Numbered from the stretch's first letter, positions 36,157-47,111 are shown. The stretch is DNA of 64,000 bases from Opitutales bacterium (GCA_030725715.1 JANRFG010000013.1:40827-104826); one strand, 5' to 3'. Numbers and translations: made by a program. Notes: generated by a model from the letters alone, not told the origin.

Positions 36157-37491
36157 TCAACCGACGAGGTCGAGACCGCGGAGGGTACCGGTGGACGAAG
36201 CGAACTTGTCCGCCTCGATGCCCATGCGCTGGAGCATGGAGACGTAGAGGTTCGGCAACGGGTAATTGTTCTCGGTGTCGAAGACGTGGTGCTGACCGTG
36301 CTTGAAGCCACCGCCCATGAGCAGGGTCGGCAGGTTCGTCGTCGTATGGGCGCTGGCGTTGCCAAGGTTGCTGCCGTACAGGATCATCGTGCGATCCAGC
36401 AGGGACTGACCGTCTTCCTTGGAGGACTTCAGGTCGGTCATCAGCTTGGCGAGCAGCGTCATGTGCATGCTGTCGATCTGCTTGAGCTGGGCGAGCTTCT
36501 TGGCCGAGCGGCCGTGGTGCGAAAGGCTGTGGTAACCGTCGGTGGTCGTGTGGACGTGGTCGATGTCGAGGGCCGGGGTGTTGACGCTGTCCAGCATCAG
36601 GGTGACGGCGCGCGAGGAGTCGGTCTCGAAGCAGAGGCGGGCCATGTCGTACATCAGGCGGACCTTGTCCATGTACTCCTTGGGGCTGCCCGGATCGAGC
36701 GGGGCCGGCGTGGTCGCCACGGGACGGGGCTTACGCTCCCACTCCTTGGACATCTGCATGCGCTGCTCGAGTTCGCGGACGCTGGTGAAATACTGGTCGA
36801 GGCGATCGCGGTCGCGCGCGCCCATCGTACGGCGGAGTTCGCCGGCCTGGCCGCCCACGGCGTCCAGGATGCTCTGGCCGAGCTGGAGACGGCGCTCCTG
36901 CGCCCTCACTTCGGCCTCGGAGCCGCCCATGAACATCTTCCGGAAGACCTCGGAGGCGCGTTCTTCGGTCGGGATCATCACGCCGCCGGCGGTCCAGGAA
37001 AGACTGCGGGAGCCGCGGGCGCAGTTCACGCCGAGGGTCATCGACGGGAAGCGCGTGAGGTGGCCGATGCGCTCGGCCATGAACTGGTCGAGGGAGATCG
37101 TATTGCGGAAGCCGCCGCTGCTCGGATGCGGAGCCGCGGTCAGGAAGCAGTTGTCGGCCGGGTGGCCGCCATCGACATCCGGATGGGAGACGCCAGAGAA
37201 GACGCTGAAGTCGTTGCGATGCGCCTGCAGGAGCTCGAGATACGCCGACGGCTTGTAGTCCTTACCCTTGCCCGTCGGGAAGAAGTAGTCCGGGACGAGG
37301 CCGAGGTTGTTGCAGATGCCCAGCATGCGCCGGGGCTTGGCGGTGGGCGCGGGGGCCGCCGCGAAGGCCGGGGTCATGGCGTCGAGCATCGGCAGGGCCA
37401 GCAGCACGCCGGTGCCGGCCAGGAAGCGGCGGCGGGAGACGGAGCGCTTGAACGCGACGAAGGGGGCTTGGGAGGGACGGAAAGGGGCCAT
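36157..37491 (-). CDS. DUF1552 family exported protein
   Basis: A 444-residue protein with a twin-arginine type N terminus ([20 protein letters not shown]), pointing to export by Tat. The rest has the DUF1552 pattern, including [25 protein letters not shown] and the C-terminal [16 protein letters not shown]1552 proteins are almost always paired with DUF1592 cytochrome-like proteins, as here (10 bp). Their function is not known; an oxidative or polysaccharide-related envelope role has been suggested by context. ATG 37491 matches the signal. Confidence 0.9.
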   Translation of the reverse strand: MAPFRPSQAPFVAFKRSVSRRRFLAGTGVLLALPMLDAMTPAFAAAPAPTAKPRRMLGICNNLGLVPDYFFPTGKGKDYKPSAYLELLQAHRNDFSVFSGVSHPDVDGGHPADNCFLTAAPHPSSGGFRNTISLDQFMAERIGHLTRFPSMTLGVNCARGSRSLSWTAGGVMIPTEERASEVFRKMFMGGSEAEVRAQERRLQLGQSILDAVGGQAGELRRTMGARDRDRLDQYFTSVRELEQRMQMSKEWERKPRPVATTPAPLDPGSPKEYMDKVRLMYDMARLCFETDSSRAVTLMLDSVNTPALDIDHVHTTTDGYHSLSHHGRSAKKLAQLKQIDSMHMTLLAKLMTDLKSSKEDGQSLLDRTMILYGSNLGNASAHTTTNLPTLLMGGGFKHGQHHVFDTENNYPLPNLYVSMLQRMGIEADKFASSTGTLRGLDLVG

Positions 37492-37501
37492 CGGGGTAGG
37501 T

Positions 37502-40069
37502 TTACTTGTTAAGGAAAAGTTCGCTGGTGACAAGTCCGCGGACCAGGTCGCGGACGCCGTAACGGCCCGCCTTGGCCCCGTCGAGGACGGCTTCGACCTT
37601 GGCGCGGTCGGCGAAGCCCACCGGGGCGCCGGTGGCGTAGACGGTGAACTGCCCGACGAGATTGCGGGCCAGCTGGCGTTCGTCGGCGGCGACGAGGCGC
37701 TTGAAATCACGGATGTCCTTGAAGGCCTTGCCGTCGAGTTCGCCGTAGGTCTCGATCGGCAAGGCGTCATGGAAGGCGAAGGCTTGTCCGTTCTTGCCGA
37801 TGCCGACCTCGGGCGTCTTGCCATCGAGGGCACGGTAACGTTCACGGAAGCCGCCCATGACATCGAAACTCTCGAGCGCGAAGCCGGGCGGATCGATCTG
37901 GGTGTGGCAGGAAGCGCAAGATTCGAGCGTGCGATGCTTCTCCAGCTGCTGACGGATCGTCACGGCGCCACGGGTGTCCGGTTCGACCGCGGGCACGCTG
38001 GGGGGCGGGGGTGGCGGCTTACGGCCGAGGATGCGCTCCATGATCCAGGCGCCACGGATGACGGGCGAAGTCGTGGTGCCGTTGGCGGTGACCTTGAGCA
38101 CCGCGGCCTGCGTCATGAAACCACCGCGCACGCTGCCGGCCGGCAAGGCCACCTTACGCAGCTTCACGCCCTCGACCGGCGGGAGCTGGTAGAGCGCGGC
38201 GAGGCGCTCGTTGACGAAGACGAAGTCGGACTCGACGACGGCGCGTGCCGGCAGGTTGGCGCGCAGGAGTTCGGCGAAGGTGGCATGGCTTTCGTCGCGG
38301 GCCGAATCCAACAGATGGTCATCGAGATAGTAGTCGGGATACAGCAGGCTGTCCGGGTCGTTCGCGCCGGCCTTGCGCAGTTCCAGCCAGTAATCCGTGA
38401 ACGCCCCGACGAAGCGCTCCGAGCGGCCATCGGCGAGCAGGCGGTCCGCTTGGGCGCGGAGCACGGCGGGGTCGCGCAGTTTCTTCGCGTCCGCCAAGGC
38501 GCGCAGCTCGGCGTCGGGCGGCGAATTCCAGAGGAAGAAGCTCAGACGCGTCGCCAGCGCGTGGTCGTCGAGGGCGCCGGGGGCCTCGCGGAGATAGAGG
38601 AACTGCGGCGAGCAGAGCACCGCGGCGTAACCCGAGAGCATCGCCTCGGCGAAGGAGCTAACCGACTTCAGCGCGCCTTGGATGACCGGCAGGAAACGGA
38701 CCTCTTCGGCGGCGGAGACGGGGCGACGGTAAGCGGCGCGGACGAAACGACGCAGCAGGCGCTCGGCGTCTGCGTCCGCATCGCGCGGAGTCACGGCATA
38801 AGGCATGGCGGAGCCTTTGGCGGTGGGCTTGACCGGGAGGTCGTCGAACAGGACCGCGTAAGGTGCGGCCGGCCACTGCGGGGCGATGGGGCCCTTCACG
38901 TCGATCCAGCGCATGACCAGGCCGGGCTGACCTTCGGGCGTGGCGAGCGGGTTCTGGGCACGAGAGGCTCCGGGACGGGAGCGGAAGAAACGGGTGACGT
39001 CGATCTGGATGCTCTCGCCGGCCTTCAGGACGACGTCGAGTTCGGCGACGGTGACGTCCGCCCCGAGGTCGATCGTACCGATGCGACGCAGCACGCGCGG
39101 GGGCGTCAGCGCATAGACCGTGACCGGCTCGGAGCGACGGCCTTTGCTGATGTTGTCGAGGTCTGGAATCTGCCAACGTACCTTGCCCTTCGACTTGGTG
39201 GTGCCCGGCCCGACCCAGACCGAGTGGCCGCAGAGCTTGATCTGATAGCGGCCGGCCTGCGGCGCGCGGAAAGTCCCGAACCAAGGCTCGACCGGCTCAT
39301 AAGCGCCGTGCACGACACCCACGCCTTCTTCGTCACGCAGCACGGGGTTGGCCTTGCCCACGGTGGCGGGGGCGTTGCCGGCACGCACCTCCGGCTGACC
39401 CTTGAAACCAAGCGTCGGGAAGGTCGCGCGTTCGGGCGACATGTTGAACTCCGAGAACTTCATCCTGCCGACGTAGCTGCCTTGCTGGCGGGCGTAATGC
39501 CGACGGCTGCCCGTCTCGTTGGGCGAGACGGAGGAGATGAACGCCGAACGGAGGGCCTCTTCAGCCGCCGTGAGCGTGCGCTGCAATTGGACGTGCGAGA
39601 CGTCCAAGGCTTCGCCGCTCTTATTAAAACGATGCGCCTCGGTGTCCTCCGGCAAGGATTCCTTGATATCAAGCCACGGAGCCTGGAGCAGGTCGCGGAC
39701 AGCGTTCTCGTATTCGAAGCGGTTCATGCGTCGCTCGACCGAACGCCCCTGGGCGGCGATCCGGGCGACATCCTCACGGAGGAGGCTCGCGGAAAGCGCG
39801 CCGAGGTAGGCGGACATTTCGCCGGCGGCGGGGCGGTCCTTCTTCTTGGGAGGCATCTCGCCGTTGGCGGTGCGGTCATGGATCTTGACCCAGGCGGCGA
39901 AGGACTTCGGGTCCTGGAGGTCCGGCCTCAGGGCGGTCATATCCAGGCCGCCTTTCTTCGTATCGGCGTCGTGGCACTCGACGCAGTGCTTCTCCAAGAA
40001 AGGAGCCAACGCCCCGGCGGAACCGAGGGGCAGCAGAAGGAGACCGAGGATGGCGGCGCGGAAAGTCAT
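37502..40069 (-). CDS. DUF1592 family (planctomycete-type) cytochrome-like protein
   Basis: An 855-residue exported protein with a signal peptide and a c-type haem motif CVECH (29-33) at the start, followed by the DUF1587/1592/1588/1585 domains. A second CxxCH (CASCH in the IDPPGFALE block) near the C terminus is typical of DUF1588. The order and the partner DUF1552 gene match the operon widespread in Planctomycetota and Verrucomicrobiota. Large antisense frames over this gene are shadows. Confidence 0.92.
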   Translation of the reverse strand: MTFRAAILGLLLLPLGSAGALAPFLEKHCVECHDADTKKGGLDMTALRPDLQDPKSFAAWVKIHDRTANGEMPPKKKDRPAAGEMSAYLGALSASLLREDVARIAAQGRSVERRMNRFEYENAVRDLLQAPWLDIKESLPEDTEAHRFNKSGEALDVSHVQLQRTLTAAEEALRSAFISSVSPNETGSRRHYARQQGSYVGRMKFSEFNMSPERATFPTLGFKGQPEVRAGNAPATVGKANPVLRDEEGVGVVHGAYEPVEPWFGTFRAPQAGRYQIKLCGHSVWVGPGTTKSKGKVRWQIPDLDNISKGRRSEPVTVYALTPPRVLRRIGTIDLGADVTVAELDVVLKAGESIQIDVTRFFRSRPGASRAQNPLATPEGQPGLVMRWIDVKGPIAPQWPAAPYAVLFDDLPVKPTAKGSAMPYAVTPRDADADAERLLRRFVRAAYRRPVSAAEEVRFLPVIQGALKSVSSFAEAMLSGYAAVLCSPQFLYLREAPGALDDHALATRLSFFLWNSPPDAELRALADAKKLRDPAVLRAQADRLLADGRSERFVGAFTDYWLELRKAGANDPDSLLYPDYYLDDHLLDSARDESHATFAELLRANLPARAVVESDFVFVNERLAALYQLPPVEGVKLRKVALPAGSVRGGFMTQAAVLKVTANGTTTSPVIRGAWIMERILGRKPPPPPPSVPAVEPDTRGAVTIRQQLEKHRTLESCASCHTQIDPPGFALESFDVMGGFRERYRALDGKTPEVGIGKNGQAFAFHDALPIETYGELDGKAFKDIRDFKRLVAADERQLARNLVGQFTVYATGAPVGFADRAKVEAVLDGAKAGRYGVRDLVRGLVTSELFLNK

Positions 40070-40204
40070 GCGGGGCGACTATTCAGACAGCGGAACGAGG
40101 GCCGGGTTGCCAAGGCAATACGCCGGGGAATGGGCGGTTTTGCTAGGCTTTGAGCCCTAGGCGTCGGGGATTGTGCCCCGGGCGACCACCCCCTGCCCTT
40201 CGGC

Positions 40205-41725
40205 ATGCTTTCCGTCATCCGTTCCGCCGCGTTGGTCGGCGTCGAAGCCGTCCCGGTCGAGATCGAGGTGAACACCGGTGAGAAGGGCGAACTCGGCCTC
40301 TGGCTGGTCGGCCTGCCCGACGCCGCGGTCAAGGAATCCGAGGAGCGCGTGCAGTCGGCCCTGCAGAACAGCGGACTCCGACTGCCGGAGACCCGGACCA
40401 CCATCAACCTCGCGCCCGGCGACCTGAAGAAAGAAGGCGCCATCTACGACCTGCCGATCGCCCTCGGCATCGCGGCGTCGACCGGCCAGATGGATCGGAA
40501 GATCTTGGAGCGATACCTCATCGCCGGCGAACTCGGCCTAAGCGGAGCGACGCGACCGGTGCGCGGCGGTGTGGCGATGGCCATCCTCGCCCGGAAGTCT
40601 GGCCTGCGCGGCGTCATCCTGCCGAGGGCTTCGGCGGAAGAAGCCGCGCTGGTCGGCGGCATCGAGGCCATCCCGGCCGACACGCTCGACGGCGCCCTGC
40701 GTTTTCTGACGGGCGAGAAGCAGGTCACGCCGCTTGCGCCCCCTCCGGCAGAGTCCGTTTCAAGCGAAGGACAACCGGACTTCGCGGAAGTCAAAGGACA
40801 GCTGGCGATCCGTCGGGCGGTCGAAGTCGCCGCGGCTGGCGGCCATAATCTATTGATGATCGGCCCGCCTGGCTCGGGCAAATCCCTCATCGCGAAACGC
40901 ATCCCGACCATCCTACCGCGGCCGGACGCGGAGGAGTTCCTCGAGATCCTCGGCGTGCATTCCGCCGCGGGCGCGGGACTGACCGACGGCCGACGCGGCT
41001 GGCAACGGCCGTTCCGTTCGCCGCACCATACCATCAGCGACATCGGACTGATCGGCGGAGGCAGCATTCCCGGACCAGGGGAAGTCTCGCTCGCGCATCT
41101 CGGCGTGCTCTTCCTCGATGAGCTGCCGGAGTTCCGTCGCTCGGCGCTCGAGGTGCTCCGTCAGCCGCTCGAAGACGGTCAGGTCACCGTCTCGCGGGCG
41201 GCGGCCAAGGTCACCCTTCCTTCCCGGCTGATGCTCGTGGCGGCGATGAACCCCTGCCCCTGCGGACATCTCGGCGACCGCCGACGCGAATGCACCTGCT
41301 CTCCCATGCAGGTCCGGAAATACCGCGGCAAGATCTCCGGTCCACTGCTCGACCGGATCGACATCCAAGTCGAAGCGCCCGCGCTCTCGATCGAAGAGCT
41401 CCGCGACGCCGCGCCGGGCGAGCCTTCGGCGACGATGCGGGCCCGGGTCGAAGCCGCCCGGGCCCGGCAACGGCAACGGTTCGGCGGGCGGACCGGCGGC
41501 TGCAACGCCCTGCTCGGCGGGCGGGAGCTCCGCGAATACTGCGCCCTCGAGCGGGCGCAGGGCGACCTGCTCCAGCAGGCGATGGAGAAACTCGGCCTCT
41601 CCGCCCGGGCCTATGACCGCATCCTCCGCGTCGCCCGGACCATCGCCGACCTCGCCGAGGCGGACCGCATCGCCACCTCCCACCTCCTCGAGGCCATCCA
41701 CTATCGTTCGCTGGACCGGTCCTGA
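40205..41725 (+). CDS. comM: ComM/YifB-type Mg chelatase-like AAA+ ATPase
   Basis: A 506-residue helicase-like ATPase implicated in branch migration during natural transformation in other bacteria. The N-terminal Lon-like S5 domain begins with [12 protein letters not shown] and [14 protein letters not shown]. The AAA+ part has Walker [10 protein letters not shown], Walker [10 protein letters not shown] and the zinc-finger-like CPCGHLGD...CTC region; the C-terminal magnesium-chelatase domain follows. Full length. Divergent from DUF1592 across 135 bp. Confidence 0.94.
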   Translation: MLSVIRSAALVGVEAVPVEIEVNTGEKGELGLWLVGLPDAAVKESEERVQSALQNSGLRLPETRTTINLAPGDLKKEGAIYDLPIALGIAASTGQMDRKILERYLIAGELGLSGATRPVRGGVAMAILARKSGLRGVILPRASAEEAALVGGIEAIPADTLDGALRFLTGEKQVTPLAPPPAESVSSEGQPDFAEVKGQLAIRRAVEVAAAGGHNLLMIGPPGSGKSLIAKRIPTILPRPDAEEFLEILGVHSAAGAGLTDGRRGWQRPFRSPHHTISDIGLIGGGSIPGPGEVSLAHLGVLFLDELPEFRRSALEVLRQPLEDGQVTVSRAAAKVTLPSRLMLVAAMNPCPCGHLGDRRRECTCSPMQVRKYRGKISGPLLDRIDIQVEAPALSIEELRDAAPGEPSATMRARVEAARARQRQRFGGRTGGCNALLGGRELREYCALERAQGDLLQQAMEKLGLSARAYDRILRVARTIADLAEADRIATSHLLEAIHYRSLDRS

Positions 41726-41772
41726 AAACGCTCGCCCAGCCCCGGGAAATGGCCACCAATGGAGGCCTCCCC

Positions 41773-42822
41773 ATGAAATCCCTGCTTAAGCTCGGGCTCT
41801 TCAGCCTGCTCGCCCTCCTGACCCTCCCCCTCGAGGCCGCCGACAAGATCCGCGTCCTCATCCTCGACGGCCGTAACAACCACGACTGGGTCCGCACGAC
41901 CGAGGCCTGCAAGGCCACCCTCGAGGCCACCGGTCGCTTCACCGTGACCGTCGCCACCGCGCCCGCCGGTTTCGCCAAGCCCAAGCCCGGCCGCCCGAAG
42001 CCCGGTGACGCCGCGGCCAAGAAGGCCTTCGACGCCGCGATGAAGGAGTGGAACGCCGAAGAAGCCGCCTTCAAGCAGGCCCACGCCGCCGAGTGGGAAC
42101 AGTGGGCCCCGAAGTTCGCCGACCACCAGGTCATCGTGAACAATTATAACGGCCCGGAATGGGGCACCGCGATGAAGGACTCCTTCACCGAGTTCGTCAT
42201 GAACGGCGGCGGCCTCGTCAACGTGCACGCCGCGAACAACGCCTTCACCGGCTGGGACAACTTCAACGAGATGATCTGCTGCGGCTGGCGCGGCGCCACC
42301 TTCGGCAAGCGCATCGCCGTCGACGACAAGACCGGCCAGGCCGTCGCGCTCGTCGACGCCGAGGAGAAGATCCAGACGAAGGGCTTCGGCTCCGGCCACG
42401 GCGCCAAGCACGTCTTCACGCTCAAGACCCGCGACGCCGCCCACCCGATCATGCAGGGCCTGCCCGCCGAGTGGCTGCACGCCAACGACGAACTCTACGG
42501 CCGCATGCGCGGCAGCGCCGACCACATGCACGTGCTCTCGAGCTCCTTCTCCAAGCCGGAGTTCGGCGGCACCGACATGCATGAGCCGATGGTCTGGTAC
42601 GCGCCTTTCGGCAAGGGCCGCGTGGTGACCACCTCCATGGGCCACATGTGGACCGGCGACACGAACTTCGACGCCCTGCACTGCGTGGGCTTCCAGACCA
42701 TCCTCGCCCGCTCCACGGAATGGGCCGCGACCGACAAGGTCACCCTCGCCGTGCCGGAAGGCTTCCCGACCCTCGACAAGACGAGCGTCATCGAGCCGTC
42801 CAAGGTCGTCTGGAAGAAGTAA
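41773..42822 (+). CDS. Secreted ThuA-domain protein
   Basis: A 349-residue exported protein with signal peptide MKSLLKLGLFSLLALLTLPLEA and a ThuA fold of the glutamine-amidotransferase-like class (LILDGRNNHDW, NGGGLVNVHAANNAF, VWYAPFGKGRVVTTSMGH). ThuA proteins are associated with trehalose and other sugar use. ATG 41773 is chosen because GGAGG (41761-41765) is positioned 7 bases upstream and the signal peptide starts there; ATG 41749 is the alternative. A terminator follows. Confidence 0.88.
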   Translation: MKSLLKLGLFSLLALLTLPLEAADKIRVLILDGRNNHDWVRTTEACKATLEATGRFTVTVATAPAGFAKPKPGRPKPGDAAAKKAFDAAMKEWNAEEAAFKQAHAAEWEQWAPKFADHQVIVNNYNGPEWGTAMKDSFTEFVMNGGGLVNVHAANNAFTGWDNFNEMICCGWRGATFGKRIAVDDKTGQAVALVDAEEKIQTKGFGSGHGAKHVFTLKTRDAAHPIMQGLPAEWLHANDELYGRMRGSADHMHVLSSSFSKPEFGGTDMHEPMVWYAPFGKGRVVTTSMGHMWTGDTNFDALHCVGFQTILARSTEWAATDKVTLAVPEGFPTLDKTSVIEPSKVVWKK

Positions 42823-42841
42823 GCCCGCCAGGCTCTCCGAC

Positions 42842-42871
42842 GAAGGCCCGCGCAAGCGGGCCTTCTGCTTT
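42842..42871. terminator. Terminator between ThuA gene and gntK
   Basis: GAAGGCCCGC (42842-42851) pairs with GCGGGCCTTC (42856-42865) around GCAA, followed by TGCTTTT on the plus strand. It can serve the convergent gntK as well. Confidence 0.85.
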
Positions 42872-43384
42872 TCAGGCGAAGCGACGCATCGCCACCGCCA
42901 CGGTCGCGCAGATCTGCTCGGGCGAAAGGCTGATGCTGACGTGCAGGCACCTCTCGGTGGCGAGCTTCGGACGCTCCAACGTGGCGAGCTGGCTGCCGAG
43001 CAGGCCCGGCGGCATGAAGTGACCCTTACGCGCGTCCATCCGCGCCTGCAGGAGTTCCCGGCTGCCGTCGAGGAAGACGAAGAAGAGGTCCGGGTCGCCT
43101 TGACGCAGGCGGTCGCGATAGGCCAGCTTGAGCGCCGAACAGGTGAGGACCATCGCCTCGCCGCGCGCCTTGCCTGCGGCCAGGCGGTCCGCCATCGCCG
43201 CCAGCCATCCGGCGCGATCTTCGTCGGTCAGCGGCGTGCCCGCGCTCATCTTCGCGACGTTCTCCGGCGGATGAAAGCCGTCGGCTTCGATCAGCGTGGC
43301 CCCGGTACGGGCCGCATAGAGCTCCGCGACGGTGCTCTTGCCGCAGCCGCAGACGCCCATGAAGACGAGGTTCGGATGCGCCAC
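42872..43384 (-). CDS. gntK: Gluconokinase
   Basis: Phosphorylates gluconate to 6-phosphogluconate. The 170-residue protein is of the GntK/IdnK P-loop type: GVCGCGKST (10-18), EADGFHPPENVAKM, CSALKLAYRD and a C-terminal lid. Normal length. It precedes no gluconate transporter here; the neighbour upstream is a Gfo/Idh oxidoreductase 6 bp away, probably the same transcript. Confidence 0.93.
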   Translation of the reverse strand: MAHPNLVFMGVCGCGKSTVAELYAARTGATLIEADGFHPPENVAKMSAGTPLTDEDRAGWLAAMADRLAAGKARGEAMVLTCSALKLAYRDRLRQGDPDLFFVFLDGSRELLQARMDARKGHFMPPGLLGSQLATLERPKLATERCLHVSISLSPEQICATVAVAMRRFA

Positions 43385-43390
43385 CGGCGT

Positions 43391-44470
43391 TCAGAGGTTG
43401 ATCGTACGGCCCTCGCGGAAGGACTGGTCCGCCGCGGCGACGATGCGCATCGAGTTGACGGCGTCGTCCATGTGCGCGGTGAGGTCGAGATCCTCGCGGA
43501 TGGCCTTCTCGAAATAGACCTGCTCGCGTTCGCAGAGGCCGTCATGACCAGGGTCGGCCTCGGTCGGGACGATCTCGTCAGGCTGGGTGAACTTACCATC
43601 GGGACCGAGCTGCGAAGAGTGCACCTTGAGCGCCTGCGCGGCGGAATGGGAGTCGACGTCGGCGGAGTTGCCGGCCTGCGCGGCCTTGCCCGCGACGATC
43701 GAGACGCAGCCCTTCGGACCGATGACGTCCTTCACGAAGAAGGCCTCCTCGGACATCATCGGACCCCAGCCGGCTTCATACCAACCGACGGAACCGTCGG
43801 CGAAGGTCACCTGGAGGTGGCCGTAATTGATCTGGCCGGCGGGCATGTCTTCGGTGAGACGGGCGCCGATGCCGGAGACGCGCACGGGGCGGCTGCCGGT
43901 CATGAGGCACATCACGTCGACGTAATGGACGCCGCAGTCGACGACGGGGCTGCAGGTCTGCAGGAGGGACTTATGGGTGTTCCACATGTCGCCATAGCTC
44001 TGCTGGTTCAGGTTCATGCGCATGACCAGCGGCTTGCCGAGGGTCTGGACGGTCTTGATGAACTGGGTCCAGGCCGGGTGATGGCGGAGGATGTAGCCGA
44101 TGACCACCTTACGCTTCACGGCCTTGGCCTTGGCGACGATCTGCTCGGCCTCGGCGACGGTGACCGCGAGCGGCTTCTCGACGAAGACGTGGCAGCCCGC
44201 CTCGAGCGCGGCGACGGCGTATTCCGCATGGGTGTCCGGATAGCTCGAGATCGAGACGGCGTCGGGCTTGGTCGCTTTGAGCGCCGCATGGAAGTCGGCG
44301 TACTCCGCATAACCGCCGCCAAGCTCGGCGTTGAGCTTCGCGCGCGATTCGGCGGAGCGGGTGACCAGGCCGACGATCCGGAAACCGGGCAGCTTATGGT
44401 AAGCGAGGGCGTGCGAACGGCCCATGTGGCCGGCGCCGACGCAAAGGACTCGGAGAGGGGTCGTGCTCAT
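43391..44470 (-). CDS. Cytoplasmic Gfo/Idh/MocA family oxidoreductase
   Basis: A 359-residue NAD(P)-dependent oxidoreductase without signal peptide. The Rossmann motif is VGAGHMGRSHA; the substrate-domain motif is FVEKPLAVT. An upstream ATG at 44488 would add six residues; MSTTPL at 44470 is the better start. Next to gntK, so an oxidation of a sugar or sugar acid in the same pathway is plausible, but the substrate is unknown. Confidence 0.9.
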   Translation of the reverse strand: MSTTPLRVLCVGAGHMGRSHALAYHKLPGFRIVGLVTRSAESRAKLNAELGGGYAEYADFHAALKATKPDAVSISSYPDTHAEYAVAALEAGCHVFVEKPLAVTVAEAEQIVAKAKAVKRKVVIGYILRHHPAWTQFIKTVQTLGKPLVMRMNLNQQSYGDMWNTHKSLLQTCSPVVDCGVHYVDVMCLMTGSRPVRVSGIGARLTEDMPAGQINYGHLQVTFADGSVGWYEAGWGPMMSEEAFFVKDVIGPKGCVSIVAGKAAQAGNSADVDSHSAAQALKVHSSQLGPDGKFTQPDEIVPTEADPGHDGLCEREQVYFEKAIREDLDLTAHMDDAVNSMRIVAAADQSFREGRTINL

Positions 44471-44539
44471 GCGCCGAGCATCACCCATCCCGCCCCGGCT
44501 TCAAGTCGGGAGAAGGTGGCCCTCCGCCCTTCCCTGCCG

Positions 44540-46123
44540 TCACTGCGGCAAGGGCTGGCCGACCCCCTTGGCTTTCTGCGCATCGAGTTCAGCCTTGAGC
44601 CGGGCGACGACCTCGGGGTTCGCCGCAGCCAGATTATGGCGTTCAGCGGGGTCGGCGAGGAGATCGTAGAGGCGCGGCCCGGCCTGCTCGCGGCGATCGC
44701 GTTCCAAGTCAGCCTCACTCCCCAGCAAGTCGACCAACGGCCCCACGGCCTTGGCGGCAATCTTCTTGGCCTTACCTGGTGCGCCGGACCCAGGAATGAA
44801 CTTCCAGCGGGCATCCCGGATGGAGACCTGATTGCTTTGCGTGCTGGAGATGAGCGTCTCGCGACCTAGGCCGCCGGTGAGGGCCGCGGAGGAATCGACC
44901 GAGTCGAGCTTCAGGAACTCCGCCGGATCGCCCCCAGCGACCTTGGTGAAGACGGCCGGCAGATCCACCTGCGAGATCAGCGCGTCGGAGACCTTGGCGA
45001 CCGGCGTATGGCCGGGCCAGCGGGCGATGAAGCCCACGCGAGTGCCACCCTCGAGGATGCTGTACTTACCGCCACGGAACGGACCCGCCGGGGCGTGCGC
45101 CGCGGCCTTGTTACGTTCCACCGCCTGGTCCTTGTAACCATCGTCGAGCACCGGGCCGTTGTCCGAGGTGAAGATCACGAGCGTGTTCTCGGCGAGGCCC
45201 TGCTTGTCCAGTTCGGCGAGGATGCGGCCGACCTGGTCGTCGAAGGCGACCACCGCGTCGCCCCGCGGGCCGAGCGGGGTCCGGCCGGCGTAGCGCGGAT
45301 GATGGACGCGCGGGACATGGTTCTCGTGCGAGGCGTAATAGAGGAAGAACGGCTTGTCCTTGTTCTTGGCGATGAAGCCGCAGGCCTTGTCGGCGAAGGC
45401 GTCGCCCATCGTCTCGTCGTTCCAGACGGCGGCCTTGCCGCCCTTCATCCAGCCGATGCGGCCGACGCCGTTGACGAGGGCCATGTTATGGCCGTGGGAC
45501 CAATCCATCTTGAGCTTCGCGCGCTCGGCATCGGTCTTCAGGTCGGGGTCGCCGGGGTAAGGCCGCTTGTAACTGATCTCGATCGGATCCTTCGGATCCA
45601 GGCCGACCACGCCGCCGTCCTCGACGAAGACCGTCGGGACGCGGTCGCCGGTGGCGGCCATGATGAACGAATAGGTGAAGCCGATCTGATTGGGCGAAGG
45701 ATCGATCTTCTTGTTCCAATCGACGTCGCCGGAGCCCAGGCCGAGATGCCACTTGCCGACCACGCCGGTGGCGTAGCCTAGCTTGGCGAGGCTGGCCGCC
45801 ATCGTCGGACGGCCGGGCCTGATGATCAGACGGGCGTCGCCCGGCAGCACGCCGGTGCCTTGGCGACGCCAGGCGTATTCGCCGGTCAACAGCGAGTAGC
45901 GCGACGGCGTGCAGGTGGCCGACGTGCAGTAACCCGAGGTGAAGCGGGTGCCCTGCGCGGCGAGGCGGTCGAGGTTCGGGGTCGGGATGACCTTCGCGCC
46001 GTAGCAGCCGAGGTCGCCCCAGCCGATGTCATCGGCATAAAGCAGCACGATGTTGGGCGGGCGTTTCTCGGCCGCGAAGACGGAGAGCACGCAGGACAGG
46101 GCAATCAGGGGCAGGAGGCGCAT
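44540..46123 (-). CDS. Secreted sulfatase (type I, formylglycine)
   Basis: Removes sulfate from a carbohydrate or other ester in the periplasm or outside. The 527-residue protein has a signal peptide, the metal-binding ADDIGWGDLGCYG (30-42), and the type I sulfatase site CTPSR (71-75), whose Cys is converted to formylglycine. GKWHLG and SDNGP follow. The maturase is not in this window. ATG 46123 fits the signal peptide. The 70-bp gap to the Gfo/Idh gene leaves cotranscription open. Confidence 0.95.
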   Translation of the reverse strand: MRLLPLIALSCVLSVFAAEKRPPNIVLLYADDIGWGDLGCYGAKVIPTPNLDRLAAQGTRFTSGYCTSATCTPSRYSLLTGEYAWRRQGTGVLPGDARLIIRPGRPTMAASLAKLGYATGVVGKWHLGLGSGDVDWNKKIDPSPNQIGFTYSFIMAATGDRVPTVFVEDGGVVGLDPKDPIEISYKRPYPGDPDLKTDAERAKLKMDWSHGHNMALVNGVGRIGWMKGGKAAVWNDETMGDAFADKACGFIAKNKDKPFFLYYASHENHVPRVHHPRYAGRTPLGPRGDAVVAFDDQVGRILAELDKQGLAENTLVIFTSDNGPVLDDGYKDQAVERNKAAAHAPAGPFRGGKYSILEGGTRVGFIARWPGHTPVAKVSDALISQVDLPAVFTKVAGGDPAEFLKLDSVDSSAALTGGLGRETLISSTQSNQVSIRDARWKFIPGSGAPGKAKKIAAKAVGPLVDLLGSEADLERDRREQAGPRLYDLLADPAERHNLAAANPEVVARLKAELDAQKAKGVGQPLPQ

Positions 46124-46221
46124 GGGTGGGTTGTAAGCCCGGCCGAGGCGGAAACCAAGCCGACAGATTGGCCACCCCTTGCTTGCCAAACCCGCCCCGA
46201 AAGCCCAATCAGAAGACGACC

Positions 46222-47076
46222 ATGCGTTTCGCCAAATACCACGCCCTCGGCAACGACTACCTCGTCCTCGAGCCCAAGGACTGCCCCGCCCTCTTTTCGC
46301 CGGAAGCCATCCGCAAGGTCTGCCATCGCCACTTCGGCCTCGGTTCCGACGGCATCCTCTACGGCCCGATCGAACGCACGGACGGCACCTTCGGCCTGCG
46401 TATCCTGAATCCCGACGGCTCCGAAGCCGAGAAGTCCGGCAACGGCATCCGCATCTTCTGCCGCCACCTCCTCGAGACCAAGCGCATCCAGGAAGGCCAG
46501 GAGTTCAGGCTGCACACCCTAGGCGGCATCGTCCGCTGCGAAGTCTTCGACGGCGGCGACCGTATCCGCGTCGAGATGGGCAAGGTCTCCTTCCGCGCGC
46601 CGGTCATCCCGCACGTCGGCGCCGACCGCGAAGTCCTCGGCGAAGAGATCACCGTCCTCGGCAAGACCTTCAAGTACTGGGCCGCGACCGTCGGCAACCC
46701 GCACTGCGTGATCCCGGTCGACGACCTCACGCCCGACCTCGCCAAGACCTACGGTCCGCACCTCGAGGTTCACCCCAACTTCCCGAACCGCACCAACGTG
46801 CAGTTCATGAAGATCATGGACCGGAAGAACGTCCGCATCGAGATCTGGGAACGCGGCGCCGGTTACACCATGGCTTCCGGCTCCTCCTCGTCGGCTTCGG
46901 CCGCCGTGGCCCGTAAAATGGGCCTGGTTGACGCGGATTTGACGGTCAATATGCCCGGAGGTCAGATTATCATTGGCATCGGTGAGGATTATTCCATCGT
47001 GATGACAGGCCCGACGACCCCCGTAGGCATCTTCGAGATGCACCCAGGAGTCCCGGTCCAAGACGTCGCCGTCTAG
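46222..47076 (+). CDS. dapF: DapF-family epimerase with both catalytic Cys replaced by Ser
   Basis: By fold, the PLP-independent epimerase that makes meso-diaminopimelate for lysine and peptidoglycan. The 284-residue protein keeps HALGNDY, the NPDGSEAEKSGNG block, GNPHCVI and WERGAGYTMASGS. However, Ser72 (46435-46437) and Ser219 (46876-46878) stand where the two catalytic thiols occur. Other family residues are intact, so this is not decay. It may be a Ser-using subfamily or a different racemase. A bulged terminator-like hairpin follows. Confidence 0.88.
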   Translation: MRFAKYHALGNDYLVLEPKDCPALFSPEAIRKVCHRHFGLGSDGILYGPIERTDGTFGLRILNPDGSEAEKSGNGIRIFCRHLLETKRIQEGQEFRLHTLGGIVRCEVFDGGDRIRVEMGKVSFRAPVIPHVGADREVLGEEITVLGKTFKYWAATVGNPHCVIPVDDLTPDLAKTYGPHLEVHPNFPNRTNVQFMKIMDRKNVRIEIWERGAGYTMASGSSSSASAAVARKMGLVDADLTVNMPGGQIIIGIGEDYSIVMTGPTTPVGIFEMHPGVPVQDVAV

Positions 47077-47111
47077 GCGATACGTCTTCCCGCTAGGTTT
47101 TCCCTCCTTTG

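Noticed and set aside
37307..40153. A 948-residue open frame on the plus strand over the DUF1592 gene
   Set aside because: Its composition (Arg/Ala/Gly/Asp-rich, no domain) is that of an antisense shadow in high-GC DNA; the minus-strand protein has haem and DUF motifs.
42941..44869. A 642-residue plus-strand frame over gntK and the Gfo/Idh gene
   Set aside because: Shadow frame; both minus-strand genes carry clear enzyme motifs.
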